Positions 51,583 through 60,368 of a stretch of 64,000 bases of DNA are shown in pieces (the stretch's first letter is position 1; every line of letters begins with the position of its first letter). The DNA comes from Mycobacterium gallinarum (GTDB lineage Bacteria; Actinomycetota; Actinomycetes; Mycobacteriales; Mycobacteriaceae), in NCBI RefSeq assembly GCF_010726765.1, contig NZ_AP022601.1, positions 5,022,001 through 5,086,000 on the forward strand, in the 5' to 3' direction. The notes under the pieces are model-generated. The model searched no databases. It had not been told where the DNA came from and was given only the letters and a program-made list of their open reading frames with translations. A program made the position numbers and the translations under genes.

Positions 51583-53007
51583 ATGGACACAGCCGATGTG
51601 GTAGTGGTCGGCGCTGGGCCTACCGGTCTGATGCTGGCCTGCGAACTCGCCCTTGCAGGCGTGGCGGTCCGGGTGCTCGAGGAACGCGCCTCGGCACCGA
51701 ACATCACCAGGGCCTTCGCCGTGCACGCTCGCACCCTGGAACTGCTCGACGCGCGCGGGATGGCCGAGGCTCTGGTGCCACGCGGGGTGCAGGTGTTCGA
51801 GCTCGCTCCGCCCGGCGGTACGACGGTCGACCTGCGGGAGCTGCCCGGCAGGTACGCGATGCTGTTGATCGTCCCGCAGAGCGGCACCGAGCACGTGCTC
51901 GAGACCCGCGTCGGCGAACTCGGTGTCCCCGTCGTGCGCGGAGCTGAAGTGATCGGGCTGACCCAGGACGACGGTGGTGTCACGGTCGCGTGTGCCGACG
52001 GGACGTCGATCCGCGCGAAATACGTGGTCGGCTGCGACGGTGCCCACAGCACCGTCCGCGCTCAGGTCGGCATCGACTTCGCAGGCAAGCAGTACGAGAC
52101 GCACATCCTGCTGGCCGACGTCGCGTTGGCGCGCGCACCGTCCGACACCCTGACCGGGGTGACCAACGAGCGTGGTGTCGTCCTGATGATCCCGTTCGGC
52201 GATGGCTGGTTCCGCGCCATCGCATGGGACCGGTTGCGTGAACAGGCGCCGCTGACCGAACCGGTGACGCTGGACGAGATCCGCGATTCGTTCGTCCGCA
52301 TCGCCGGTGAGGACTACGGCATGACCGAGATGAGGTGGAGTTCGCGGTTTCTGTCCGAACGCAGACAGGCGCGGCACTACCGGTCGGGCCGGGTGTTCAT
52401 CGCAGGTGACGCCGCCCATGTGCATTCGCCGCTCGGCGGCCAGGGCATGAACACCGGCATCGGCGATGCGATGAACCTGGGCTGGAAGCTGGCGGCCGCG
52501 GTCAATGGATCGGCGCCGACGTGGTTGTTGGATACGTACGAAGCCGAGCGGCATCCGGTCGGCGCGGCGGTGCTTCGCACGACCGACGCCTTCAACCAGG
52601 TGGTGCTCGGACGCTCGAAAGTGCAACGCATCGCACGCACTATCGTCATCGGAACGCTGACCCGGGTGCCCAAGACCAGGCGACTGATGCGCGAGTTCCT
52701 CAGCGGTATCGGAATCGCCTACCCGCGCAAGCGCGGCGACCACGCGTTGGTGGGCCGCCGGATGCCCGACGTCGACTGCAGCGGCGAGCGCGTCTACGAA
52801 TTGTTGCGCGCGGGGAAGTTCGTGTTGATCACGGCGACGCCGGTGGACACCGGCCGCTCCGACCTCGTGCACGTCGTCGGCAGGCATCCGGAGCTTTCCG
52901 CCGCTGTTCTGGTGCGGCCCGACAGCTACGTGGCCTGGGCCGACGAGCGGGTCCCGAGCGCCGCCGAATGTGTTGCGGCAGTGGATAACTGGATGCATCA
53001 GAAGTAG
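51583..53007 (+). CDS. FAD-dependent aromatic hydroxylase-type monooxygenase
   Basis: A 474-residue PheA/TfdB-type flavoprotein. It shows the FAD motif VVGAGPTGLMLACELA, the DG motif CDGAHSTVR and the GD motif GDAAHVHSPLGGQGMNTGIGD with NLGWKLAA. The C-terminal thioredoxin-like region is present in reduced form. Likely hydroxylates a phenolic or polyketide-like compound, substrate unknown. It stands alone between the Mrp operon and the permease gene, overlapping the latter's 3' end by 10 bp. Confidence 0.9.
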   Translation: MDTADVVVVGAGPTGLMLACELALAGVAVRVLEERASAPNITRAFAVHARTLELLDARGMAEALVPRGVQVFELAPPGGTTVDLRELPGRYAMLLIVPQSGTEHVLETRVGELGVPVVRGAEVIGLTQDDGGVTVACADGTSIRAKYVVGCDGAHSTVRAQVGIDFAGKQYETHILLADVALARAPSDTLTGVTNERGVVLMIPFGDGWFRAIAWDRLREQAPLTEPVTLDEIRDSFVRIAGEDYGMTEMRWSSRFLSERRQARHYRSGRVFIAGDAAHVHSPLGGQGMNTGIGDAMNLGWKLAAAVNGSAPTWLLDTYEAERHPVGAAVLRTTDAFNQVVLGRSKVQRIARTIVIGTLTRVPKTRRLMREFLSGIGIAYPRKRGDHALVGRRMPDVDCSGERVYELLRAGKFVLITATPVDTGRSDLVHVVGRHPELSAAVLVRPDSYVAWADERVPSAAECVAAVDNWMHQK

Positions 53008-54284
53008 CGCAGCCACACATAGACCCAAGCGATCGCGGTCGAAAGCAGCGTCACAACAATGCCGTAGCGGGTGAATCGCCAAAAGCTGATCGCGTGACCG
53101 GCCCGCTGCGCAATACCGATGGCGACGACGTTGGCGCTGGCGGCGATAGCGGTGCCGTTACCCGAGAAGCATGCACCGAGCGCGAACGCCCACCACAAAG
53201 CTCGGCCGGTGTCGGCGTCCGGTGCCTGCGCGGCCATGTCCTCGACCACCGGAGTCATCGTCGCCGTATACGGAATGTTGTCGACGAACGCGCCGAGAAT
53301 GGCGGATCCGAACAGCAAACCCGTTGCGGCGAGGAAGAAGTCGTCGCCGAACAGGTTGACCGCAGCGTCGCCGAGCCACCCGATCACACCGGTGTGCACC
53401 AGGCCCGAGACCATAGCGAACAGGCCCATGAAGAACACCAGCGTCGGCCATTCCACCTCGGGCAGCACCTCGGCCACGTCGACGTTGGTGACCAACAGCA
53501 TCGTGCCCGCACCCAGCAGTGCGACGATGGATGGCGCCACATGCAGCACCGAGTGCAGGCTGAAGCCGACGATCACCAGCACCAACACCGCCATCGACCG
53601 CAGAAGCAGGCCGGTGTCCTTGATCGCTCGCCGTTCCTGCAGCGCCATCACCTTGTCGAGGCGCATATGGTTGGCGCGCAGATCGTTTCGGAACAGAAAC
53701 TTTGTGAAGAGGACGAACAGCGCGAAGATCACGAGCACAATCGGCGCCATATTCACCAGAAAGTCGTTGAACGTCAGGCCGGCCCGGCTGCCGATGATGA
53801 TGTTGGGCGGATCGCCGATGAGTGTTGCGGCCCCGCCGATGTTGGACGCCAGCACTTCGGCGATCAGGAACGGCTGCGGCGCGATCTCCAGCCGGTCGCA
53901 GATGACAAGCGTGACCGGTGCGACGAGCATGATGATCGTGACGTTGTCGAGTACCGGTGAGGCTACGCCGGTGATGACCATCAGCATCACCATGAGCCGA
54001 AACGGCTTGCCCTTGGAGCGTTTTGCGGCCCAGATCGCGAGGAAATCGAAAAGCCCCGTCTGCTTGATGACGCCGACGATGACCATCATGCCGAGCAGCA
54101 GGAAGATGACGTTCCAGTCGATGCCCTCGTGCTCGGAGTAGAAGATCTGCACGCCGGGGGTCAGGCCGAGCAGCGTCATCAGGCCTGCGGCGACCAGGAC
54201 GGTTTTAACCTTGTTCGCACGCTCGGTCGCCAGAAACCAGAAGGCGACGACAAATATCGCCAGCGCCAGAAGAGGAGCCAGCAC
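52998..54284 (-). CDS. ArsB/NhaD-type (ion transporter superfamily) permease
   Basis: A 428-residue transporter with about 11 spans. GVIKQTGLFDFLAIWAAKRSKGKPFRLM and TGVASPVLDNVTIIMLVAPV, ASNIGGAATLIGDPPNIIIGS, then FMGLFAMVSGLVHTG and FVDNIPYTATMTPVV are the repeated-hairpin signatures of the ArsB/NhaD/CitMHS group. It could move Na+, arsenite or a dicarboxylate; no ars genes are nearby, and the neighbouring Mrp operon makes Na+/H+ exchange a reasonable guess. It lies 12 bp after the CBS gene on the same strand. Confidence 0.85.
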   Translation of the reverse strand: MLAPLLALAIFVVAFWFLATERANKVKTVLVAAGLMTLLGLTPGVQIFYSEHEGIDWNVIFLLLGMMVIVGVIKQTGLFDFLAIWAAKRSKGKPFRLMVMLMVITGVASPVLDNVTIIMLVAPVTLVICDRLEIAPQPFLIAEVLASNIGGAATLIGDPPNIIIGSRAGLTFNDFLVNMAPIVLVIFALFVLFTKFLFRNDLRANHMRLDKVMALQERRAIKDTGLLLRSMAVLVLVIVGFSLHSVLHVAPSIVALLGAGTMLLVTNVDVAEVLPEVEWPTLVFFMGLFAMVSGLVHTGVIGWLGDAAVNLFGDDFFLAATGLLFGSAILGAFVDNIPYTATMTPVVEDMAAQAPDADTGRALWWAFALGACFSGNGTAIAASANVVAIGIAQRAGHAISFWRFTRYGIVVTLLSTAIAWVYVWLRYF

Positions 54285-54296
54285 GGGGCCGGTGGA

Positions 54297-54800
54297 TCAG
54301 TCGTTGGGGCCGGCCACGGCCAGGCTCGTGAGTAGCCGCTCGAGCGTCACCGCACCGACCAGCTTTCCCCCACGGTCGACGACCGCGATCAGCGGACTCC
54401 GTTTGTTGGCCATCACGGTGGCGATCTCGAGGAGGGTGGCGTCCGGGGCCACCGTCACCGGTTTGGCGACCGGGGTGGGAAGGCAGTCGCCCACGGTCAG
54501 TCGGCCCGGACCGTGCCAGAACAGGTCGGCGTGGATCTCGTCGACGGTCCGCACGAGCGCCGGATCGTCGCGGTAGGACTCGGGGATCGTCAGTCGCAGG
54601 ACTTGGGTCCCGGGCAGCACGGCAACCGGACGGTCGGACTCGTCGACCACGACGAGGCCAGGTAGCCGGTTGACCACCATCAGCTGTACGGCCTTGGACA
54701 CCGGGTCATCCATCCGCACCGTCGGTGGGGTCACGGCGATTTCATGTGCTTGCATGAGTTCGTTCCAATGGGTGCCGGCGGTGTCTGCGGTAAGCGTCAT
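54297..54800 (-). CDS. CBS-domain-pair protein
   Basis: A 167-residue protein made of two CBS motifs: the first about residues 18-68 ([41 protein letters not shown] region), the second about 101-158 ([43 protein letters not shown] region). Such pairs bind adenosyl ligands and regulate partners. The next gene, on the same strand, is the ArsB/NhaD-type permease, a likely regulated partner. A GGAGGACGAGG ribosome-binding site precedes the ATG. Confidence 0.88.
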   Translation of the reverse strand: MTLTADTAGTHWNELMQAHEIAVTPPTVRMDDPVSKAVQLMVVNRLPGLVVVDESDRPVAVLPGTQVLRLTIPESYRDDPALVRTVDEIHADLFWHGPGRLTVGDCLPTPVAKPVTVAPDATLLEIATVMANKRSPLIAVVDRGGKLVGAVTLERLLTSLAVAGPND

Positions 54801-54953
54801 CGTCCTCGTCCTCCGGTCATTTCGTCGACTGACCGTGCATGTTGAGGGTCAGTCTGGGCGGGGGAGAAGTGGCACACCATCGGGTCTGACCCCCATTCGG
54901 GCGAGATGTGGCCTGTATGGACAAACCTCGGTATGACTTGTCACCCTGGGGCT

Positions 54954-55808
54954 ATGAGTCGGGCGCGCACTCCGGCGGCCGCGCTGTTTCGGCGTGTCTT
55001 CCTGATCAACGGACTGATCTTCGTCGCCGGGACGTTGATTTTGGCGCTGTCTCCCGCGTCGGTGTCATCGCGCATCAAGCTGACCGAGATACCGGTCCTG
55101 GTCGTCGGGCTGGCGGTGATGCTGACGGCGAATGCGCTGCTGCTGCGGTCGAGCCTGGCCCCGTTGCTGAAATTTGAGCGGACGACGGCGGGCGCGACCG
55201 CGCTGGCCGCCCAGGAGAACGAGCGTCAGCGCATTGCCCGCGAACTGCACGACGAGATCGGGCAGACCCTCACGGTCGCCTTGCTGATGCTCAAACGCGC
55301 TGTCGATCTCGCGCCGACGGAGATCAAGAGCGAACTCGCCGGGACGCAGGAGGCGGTGCGCGCCAGCCTCGACGAGCTCCGCAGCATCGTGCGTCGATTA
55401 CGCCCGGACGCGCTCGAAGACCTCGGACTCACCAGTGCGCTCAACGCGCTGTGCAGTGAGTTCGCTCAGGCCACCGGCTTGACGGTGGTCAAACACATTG
55501 CCTCCCAAGCTGATCGGCTGCCTGCCGATGTGGAGTTGGTCTGCTACCGGGTCGCCCAGGAGAGCCTGACCAATGTCGCGCGGCATGCCGTCGCCCACAA
55601 GGTGTGGCTCGACATGCACACCACCGCGGATCAGCTGACACTGCGGATCGCTGACGACGGACGGGGTGGCGTCGCCGACGAGGGTGCGGGGATCAACGGG
55701 ATGCGCGAGCGGGCGGTGCTGGTGAACGCGGCGCTGACGATCACCTCTGTCAAGGACGAGGGCACCGAGGTGCGCCTGGTGATTCCGCTGCCGGGGCGGG
55801 ACGGCTGA
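54954..55808 (+). CDS. NarL-type sensor histidine kinase
   Basis: A 284-residue membrane histidine kinase. Two transmembrane helices (about 13-33 and 47-66) flank a very short extracytoplasmic loop, so it probably senses a membrane or intracellular signal. The HisKA_3 box is RIARELHDEIGQ with His99, and the ATPase has ADDGRGG with GINGMRERAVLV. The stop overlaps the response regulator start (TGATG). An upstream ATG-like start at 54906 is less likely, since it adds 16 non-membrane residues. Confidence 0.9.
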   Translation: MSRARTPAAALFRRVFLINGLIFVAGTLILALSPASVSSRIKLTEIPVLVVGLAVMLTANALLLRSSLAPLLKFERTTAGATALAAQENERQRIARELHDEIGQTLTVALLMLKRAVDLAPTEIKSELAGTQEAVRASLDELRSIVRRLRPDALEDLGLTSALNALCSEFAQATGLTVVKHIASQADRLPADVELVCYRVAQESLTNVARHAVAHKVWLDMHTTADQLTLRIADDGRGGVADEGAGINGMRERAVLVNAALTITSVKDEGTEVRLVIPLPGRDG

Positions 55809-56464
55809 TGCTCGCCTCTCCCGCGCGGATTCTGCTCGCCGACGACCACGCCCTGGTGCGCAGCGGGCTGCGGATGATCATCGATGCGGAGCCCGATCTC
55901 ACCGTGGTGGCAGAGGCGGCTGACGGCAGCGAAGCCCTCGACGTGCTCGACCGCACACCGGCCGACCTGGCGATCCTCGATATCGCGATGCCGCGCATGA
56001 CGGGTCTGCAGGCAGCGAGGGAGATGAATCGCAGGCATCCGCATGTGCGGATCCTGATCCTGTCGATGTATGACAACGAGCAGTACTTCTTCGAGGCCCT
56101 GAAAGCCGGCGCCTCGGGATATGTGCTGAAGTCGGTCGCGGACCGCGACCTGCTGGAGGCATGCCGCGCGACGCTGCGCGGTGAGCCGTTTCTGTACGCG
56201 GGCGCAGTGACTGCGCTGATCCGGGACTATCTGCACCGGGCGCGGCAGGGCGACGCGCTGCCCGACACCATCCTCACGCCGCGCGAGGAGGAGGTGCTCA
56301 AGCTGATCGCCGAGGGCTTGTCGACCCGCGAGATCGCGACCACGTTGAGTATCAGCGCCAAGACCGTCGACCGTCACCGGACCAACACGCTGGCCAAACT
56401 CGGGCTGCAGGACCGGGTCGCGTTGACGCGCTATGCAATTCGCGCAGGACTGATCGAGCCCTGA
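55808..56464 (+). CDS. NarL/FixJ-family response regulator
   Basis: A 218-residue two-domain regulator. Receiver: acidic pair Asp12-Asp13, phospho-acceptor Asp58 in LAILDIAMP, switch region LSMYDN and the Lys in GYVLKS. Output: LuxR-type HTH at about 152-212 (LTPREEEVLKLIAEGLSTRE and TVDRHRTNTLAKLGL). Cognate partner of the overlapping histidine kinase gene. Its 3' end overlaps the convergent DUF1707 gene by 34 bp. Confidence 0.93.
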   Translation: MLASPARILLADDHALVRSGLRMIIDAEPDLTVVAEAADGSEALDVLDRTPADLAILDIAMPRMTGLQAAREMNRRHPHVRILILSMYDNEQYFFEALKAGASGYVLKSVADRDLLEACRATLRGEPFLYAGAVTALIRDYLHRARQGDALPDTILTPREEEVLKLIAEGLSTREIATTLSISAKTVDRHRTNTLAKLGLQDRVALTRYAIRAGLIEP

Positions 56465-56895
56465 CGCGCCGCACATCCACCGGGGGGGACCGCGAACCGG
56501 ATCGGCACCGCGTGTCCGATGACGCCGATGCCGGCACCGAGGATCGGCCAGATCGGCCAGAAGTACCAGGCGCCCGCGGTGAGACCGACGGCCAGCCACA
56601 CCGTCAGCACGATGACGACCATCGCGAGGTAGGCCGCGAGGTGGATCTGCACGCCGCGCCTGGCCGCCTTCTGGCGAGCCTGCCTGCGCGCCGGGTCGTT
56701 GCGCCGGATGCGGTCCAGCGGCAGGTCTGCGACGAGTTCGTGTAGTTCCGCGGTGGTGTGAGCGGCGAATGTGGCCTGCAGGCGCGTCTCGTACTCGTCC
56801 AGTACCAAATAGCCCTGCGCAAGGGCTTGGCCCAGCAGGTTGGAAGTCTGTTCACGCTCGCGATCGCCGGCTCGAATCGTCAATGGCGCGGTCAT
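56431..56895 (-). CDS. DUF1707 and 2TM-domain protein
   Basis: A 154-residue protein. Residues about 5-57 form a DUF1707 domain (IRAGDREREQTSNLLGQALA, then GYLVLDEYETRL), common in actinobacteria and of uncertain role; residues about 84-135 form a two-helix membrane domain with WYFWPIWPILGAGIGV between. The tail is short and Cys/Gly-containing. GGAGG lies five bases before the ATG. It is transcribed from the inverted-repeat promoter region shared with the downstream methyltransferase. Confidence 0.87.
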   Translation of the reverse strand: MTAPLTIRAGDREREQTSNLLGQALAQGYLVLDEYETRLQATFAAHTTAELHELVADLPLDRIRRNDPARRQARQKAARRGVQIHLAAYLAMVVIVLTVWLAVGLTAGAWYFWPIWPILGAGIGVIGHAVPIRFAVPPGGCAARQGSISPARIA

Positions 56896-56912
56896 CGTGG
56901 CCTCCCGAAGCT

Positions 56913-56973
56913 CATCTTGACAGTGTCTAGTTCTAGTCCGACTATGCCCTTTGAACTAGTCACTGTCAAGATG
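56913..56973. promoter_or_regulatory. 21-bp inverted repeat forming two opposed overlapping promoters
   Basis: Arms 56913-56933 and 56953-56973 are reverse complements at 20 of 21 positions, with a 19-bp spacer. Each arm carries a TTGACA -35. Plus strand: TTGACA 56917-56922, 17 bp, GACTAT 56940-56945. Minus strand: TTGACA 56969-56964, 17 bp, CATAGT 56946-56941. The -10 elements overlap in the centre, one reading towards the methyltransferase gene and the other towards the DUF1707 gene. Confidence 0.65.
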
Positions 56974-57081
56974 TATTTCCCTGGGCACAGACGTCCGGAT
57001 GGGAGCGGTCAATATCCGACGCGGGCCGCTCGTCGCGCCCACTATGGACACCTCACTTCTGATCGGTGAAAGGAGGCGGCC

Positions 57082-58134
57082 ATGGCTGTCGACGAAGCGA
57101 AGTTGAACGAATTTCTCGGTAAGGCGGTGGGCGACCTCGGGGCCGCGATGAGTGCGACGCTGATGCTCGTCGGCGATCGACTCGGGCTGTATCGCGAGCT
57201 GGCGAAAGGCGCACTGACGTCGTCCCAGCTGGCGCAACGCACAGGAACCGACGAGCGCTATATCCGAGAATGGCTCGGGAATCAGGGCGCGGGCGGATAC
57301 GTGGAGTACGACCCCGCATCCGACGAGTGGTCGATGAGTCCAGAGCAGGCGTTGTGCCTGACCGATCCGAACGGACCGGTCGACATGCCCGGCGCGTACA
57401 ACATCGTCGAGGCGACCTTCCACGCCCTCGAGCACACGCTCGAGAACTTCAGGTCTGGCCGCGGTATGGAGTGGGGAGATCATCACCCCTGCCTGTTCGA
57501 GGGAACGGAGCGCTTTTTTCGCGCTGGCTACAACGCGAACCTGATCGGCTCGTGGCTGCCGGCGCTCGACGGCGTCGTCGAAAAACTGGAGAGCGGGGCC
57601 AAGGTCGCCGATGTCGGATGCGGCCACGGTGCCAGCACCATCCTGATGGCGATGTCCTTCCCCGAATCGGAGTTCGTCGGCTACGACTATCACGACGAGT
57701 CGATCACGGTCGCCACCGAGAAGGCCGCTGCCGCAGGGGTTACGAACGCGCGTTTCGAAGTCGCCGATGCCGTCGGCTACCAGGACAAGAGCTTCGACCT
57801 CATCGCGTTCTTCGACTGCCTCCACGACATGGCCGATCCGGTCAATGTGTCGCGCCATGCGCGCGAGGCGATCAACGACGACGGCACCGTGATGCTCGTC
57901 GAGCCGTTCGCGAATGACCGGGTGGCCGACAATCTGAATCCGGTGGGTCGCGTGATGTACGGCGCGTCCACCCAGATCTGTGTCCCGGTTTCGCTGGCCC
58001 GGAAAGGTCCGGCGCTGGGCGCCCAGGCAGGTGAAGCGCGGCTACGCGAAGTCGTGGTCGACGGTGGCGGGTTCACCCGTTTCCGCCGGGCCACCGAGAC
58101 TCCGTTCAACCTCGTGCTCGAGGCTCGGCCCTAG
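57082..58134 (+). CDS. Class I SAM methyltransferase with winged-helix N-domain
   Basis: A 350-residue protein. The N-terminal part (about 1-95) is a dimerisation/winged-helix-like region (LGLYRELAKGALTSSQLAQRTGTDERYIREWL), as in O-methyltransferase-type enzymes. The catalytic domain contains the SAM loop VADVGCGHGAST (about 175-186), FVGYDYHD, VADAVGYQDKSFDLIAFFDCLHDM and a long C-terminal part. Substrate unknown. AGGAGG lies six bases before the ATG. It is read from the opposed-promoter region and is not part of a larger operon. Confidence 0.88.
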   Translation: MAVDEAKLNEFLGKAVGDLGAAMSATLMLVGDRLGLYRELAKGALTSSQLAQRTGTDERYIREWLGNQGAGGYVEYDPASDEWSMSPEQALCLTDPNGPVDMPGAYNIVEATFHALEHTLENFRSGRGMEWGDHHPCLFEGTERFFRAGYNANLIGSWLPALDGVVEKLESGAKVADVGCGHGASTILMAMSFPESEFVGYDYHDESITVATEKAAAAGVTNARFEVADAVGYQDKSFDLIAFFDCLHDMADPVNVSRHAREAINDDGTVMLVEPFANDRVADNLNPVGRVMYGASTQICVPVSLARKGPALGAQAGEARLREVVVDGGGFTRFRRATETPFNLVLEARP

Positions 58135-58147
58135 TCGACGAAGGTCG

Positions 58148-60367
58148 TCAGCGGGCGGCAGAGAACGCCCGTAGCGACTCGACCTGGACGGGGTCGAGCG
58201 ACGGCCGCACGGTTTCGCGGGCCTTGGCCACGTCGTCGGCGGTGACCGCGGCGGCGTCGATGGAGCGCCGCATCGCCGTCAGCGCGGACTCCCGCAGCAA
58301 CGCCACACAGTCGGCGGCACTGTAGCCCTCGAGCCCGGCCGCCAGCGCATCGAGGTCGACATCGTCGGCGAGTGGCACGGATTTGCCTGCCGTGCGCAAG
58401 ATCTCGCGGCGGGCTTCGGCGTCGGGCGGTTCGACGAAGACAAGCTTTTCGAGCCGGCCGGGCCGTAACAACGCCGGATCAATCAGGTCGGGCCGGTTCG
58501 TCGCGCCGAGCACCACCACGTTGCGTAGTGGTTCGATGCCGTCGAGTTCGGTGAGCAGCGACGCCACGACCCGATCGGTGACACCGGAGTCGAAGCTCTG
58601 GCCGCGCCGCGGCGCCAGCGCGTCGAGTTCATCGAGGAAGACCAGCGACGGCGCCGAGTCGCGCGCGCGCCGGAACAGGTCGCGGACCGCCTTCTCCGAG
58701 GAGCCCACCCACTTGTCCATCAGCTCGGCACCCTTGACGGCATGCACGCTCAGGCGACCAGAGCTGGCCAGCGCCCGCACCACGAACGTCTTGCCGCAGC
58801 CGGGCGGGCCGTAGAGCAGGACGCCGCGCGGAGGCTCGACGCCGAGGCGCTCGAACGTCTCCGGATGCTGCAGTGGCCACAGCACGGCTTCGGTGAGCGC
58901 CTGTTTGGTCTCGGCCATGTCGCCGACGTCCTCGAGCGTCACCGATCCGACCGAGACCTCATGGGTCGCCGACCGCGACAGGGGCCGGATCACGCTGAGC
59001 GCGCCGGTCAGGTCGTCCTGTGTCAACGCGGGCGGCTCGCCGTCGGTGCTGGCCCTGGCCGCCGCCCGGAGTGCGGCCTCGCGCACCAGCGCGCACAGGT
59101 CGGCGACGACGAAACCCGGTGTACGTTCGGCAATTTCGGTCAGGGCGAGATCACCGGCGGGCACGTCCCGCAGCAGCACCTCCAGCAGCTGCTTGCGGAT
59201 GGCGCCGTCGGGCAGGCTCAAGCCGAGCTCGCGGTCGCAGAGGTCGGGTGCGCGCAGGCGCGGATCGACGTTGTCGGGCAGCGCGGACGTGGCCACGAAT
59301 GCCACGCCACGGGTGGCGACGGCATTGCGCAACTCGGTGAGGATCAGTGTCGCAACGGGTTCGGCGGGTGAGGGGAGCAGCGCGTCGATGTCCGTGATGA
59401 GCAGCACGCCGCCGCCGTCGCGGACGGTGGATACCGCAGCCGCAACACGGGTGAGCCGGTCCTCGGCGCGTAGTGCCCCGACCTCGGGTCCGTCCAGCTC
59501 GACCAGGCGCCGGTCGGTGCAGACCGTCCGCACCATGGTCGCCTTTCCGACGCCCGCCGGACCGGAGACAAGCACGCCGAGATTGGCTGTCGCGCCGAGT
59601 GTTTCGAGTAGCTGCGGTTGGTCGAGGGCGAGCTTGAGCCACTCGATCAGCCGCGACGCCTGGGCGTGTGCGCCCTTGAGGTCGTCGAAACTGACGGTGC
59701 TCGCCGTCGACTCCTTGGCGGCGGTGACGGTCGGTTGCCCCGACGATGCGGGTATGGACGGAGTCACCCCGTCGCCCCAGCTGACGAGCGAATTGGGCTG
59801 GATGCTCACCGGTCCCACGGGATCGACACCAGTCACCGTCAGCAGTTCCGACGTCCACGTGATGCCGACCGACGACGCCAGCGCCGACGTCGCTGCCGAC
59901 GTCGGGATGTCGGGACCGAGTTCTCGGGGGAGCAGCGACACCGTGTCGCCCACCGTCATCACCTTGCCCAGCAGTGCCTGACGCAGCGTCGCCGGTGAGA
60001 TCGACCGGGTCGCGAGGTTCGAACCGGACAGTGTCACCGATCGTGCGCCGTGCACCGTCACAGGCGCGACGAGCACCGTGGTGTCCTCACGTACGCCTGC
60101 GTTGGACAGTGTGACGTCATCGAGCAGCGCGGTGCCGGTGGGCGTGCCCGGCGGTGCCACTGCGGCCACCGCTGCGGTGGTACGGGAACCCGTCAGCGAC
60201 ACCGCGTCCCATTCCCGAATGCCGAGCGCCGCAATGACTTCCGGATGAAGGCGGACGACTCCACGCCGAGTGTCCAACGCTGAGGTGTTCAGGCGCGCGG
60301 TCAGCGTCAGCTGCTGCTTGAGGGCGGGACGGTCGCTTGCCGACTTCCCCGAATCGAAACCGGTCAC
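58148..60367 (-). CDS. Cdc48/VAT-like tandem AAA ATPase
   Basis: A 739-residue protein with an N-terminal double-psi-barrel-like domain (about 20-200) and two AAA modules. Module 1 has Walker A GPAGVGKAT, but its Walker B reads LLITDIDALL, with TD where DE is usual, so it is probably poor at hydrolysis. Module 2 is canonical: GPPGCGKT, FLDELDAL, GATNRPDLIDPALLRPGR. Orthologue of Rv0435c; it should unfold or remodel proteins. GTG start, one base from the pssA stop. Confidence 0.93.
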   Translation of the reverse strand: MTGFDSGKSASDRPALKQQLTLTARLNTSALDTRRGVVRLHPEVIAALGIREWDAVSLTGSRTTAAVAAVAPPGTPTGTALLDDVTLSNAGVREDTTVLVAPVTVHGARSVTLSGSNLATRSISPATLRQALLGKVMTVGDTVSLLPRELGPDIPTSAATSALASSVGITWTSELLTVTGVDPVGPVSIQPNSLVSWGDGVTPSIPASSGQPTVTAAKESTASTVSFDDLKGAHAQASRLIEWLKLALDQPQLLETLGATANLGVLVSGPAGVGKATMVRTVCTDRRLVELDGPEVGALRAEDRLTRVAAAVSTVRDGGGVLLITDIDALLPSPAEPVATLILTELRNAVATRGVAFVATSALPDNVDPRLRAPDLCDRELGLSLPDGAIRKQLLEVLLRDVPAGDLALTEIAERTPGFVVADLCALVREAALRAAARASTDGEPPALTQDDLTGALSVIRPLSRSATHEVSVGSVTLEDVGDMAETKQALTEAVLWPLQHPETFERLGVEPPRGVLLYGPPGCGKTFVVRALASSGRLSVHAVKGAELMDKWVGSSEKAVRDLFRRARDSAPSLVFLDELDALAPRRGQSFDSGVTDRVVASLLTELDGIEPLRNVVVLGATNRPDLIDPALLRPGRLEKLVFVEPPDAEARREILRTAGKSVPLADDVDLDALAAGLEGYSAADCVALLRESALTAMRRSIDAAAVTADDVAKARETVRPSLDPVQVESLRAFSAAR

Positions 60368-60368
60368 G

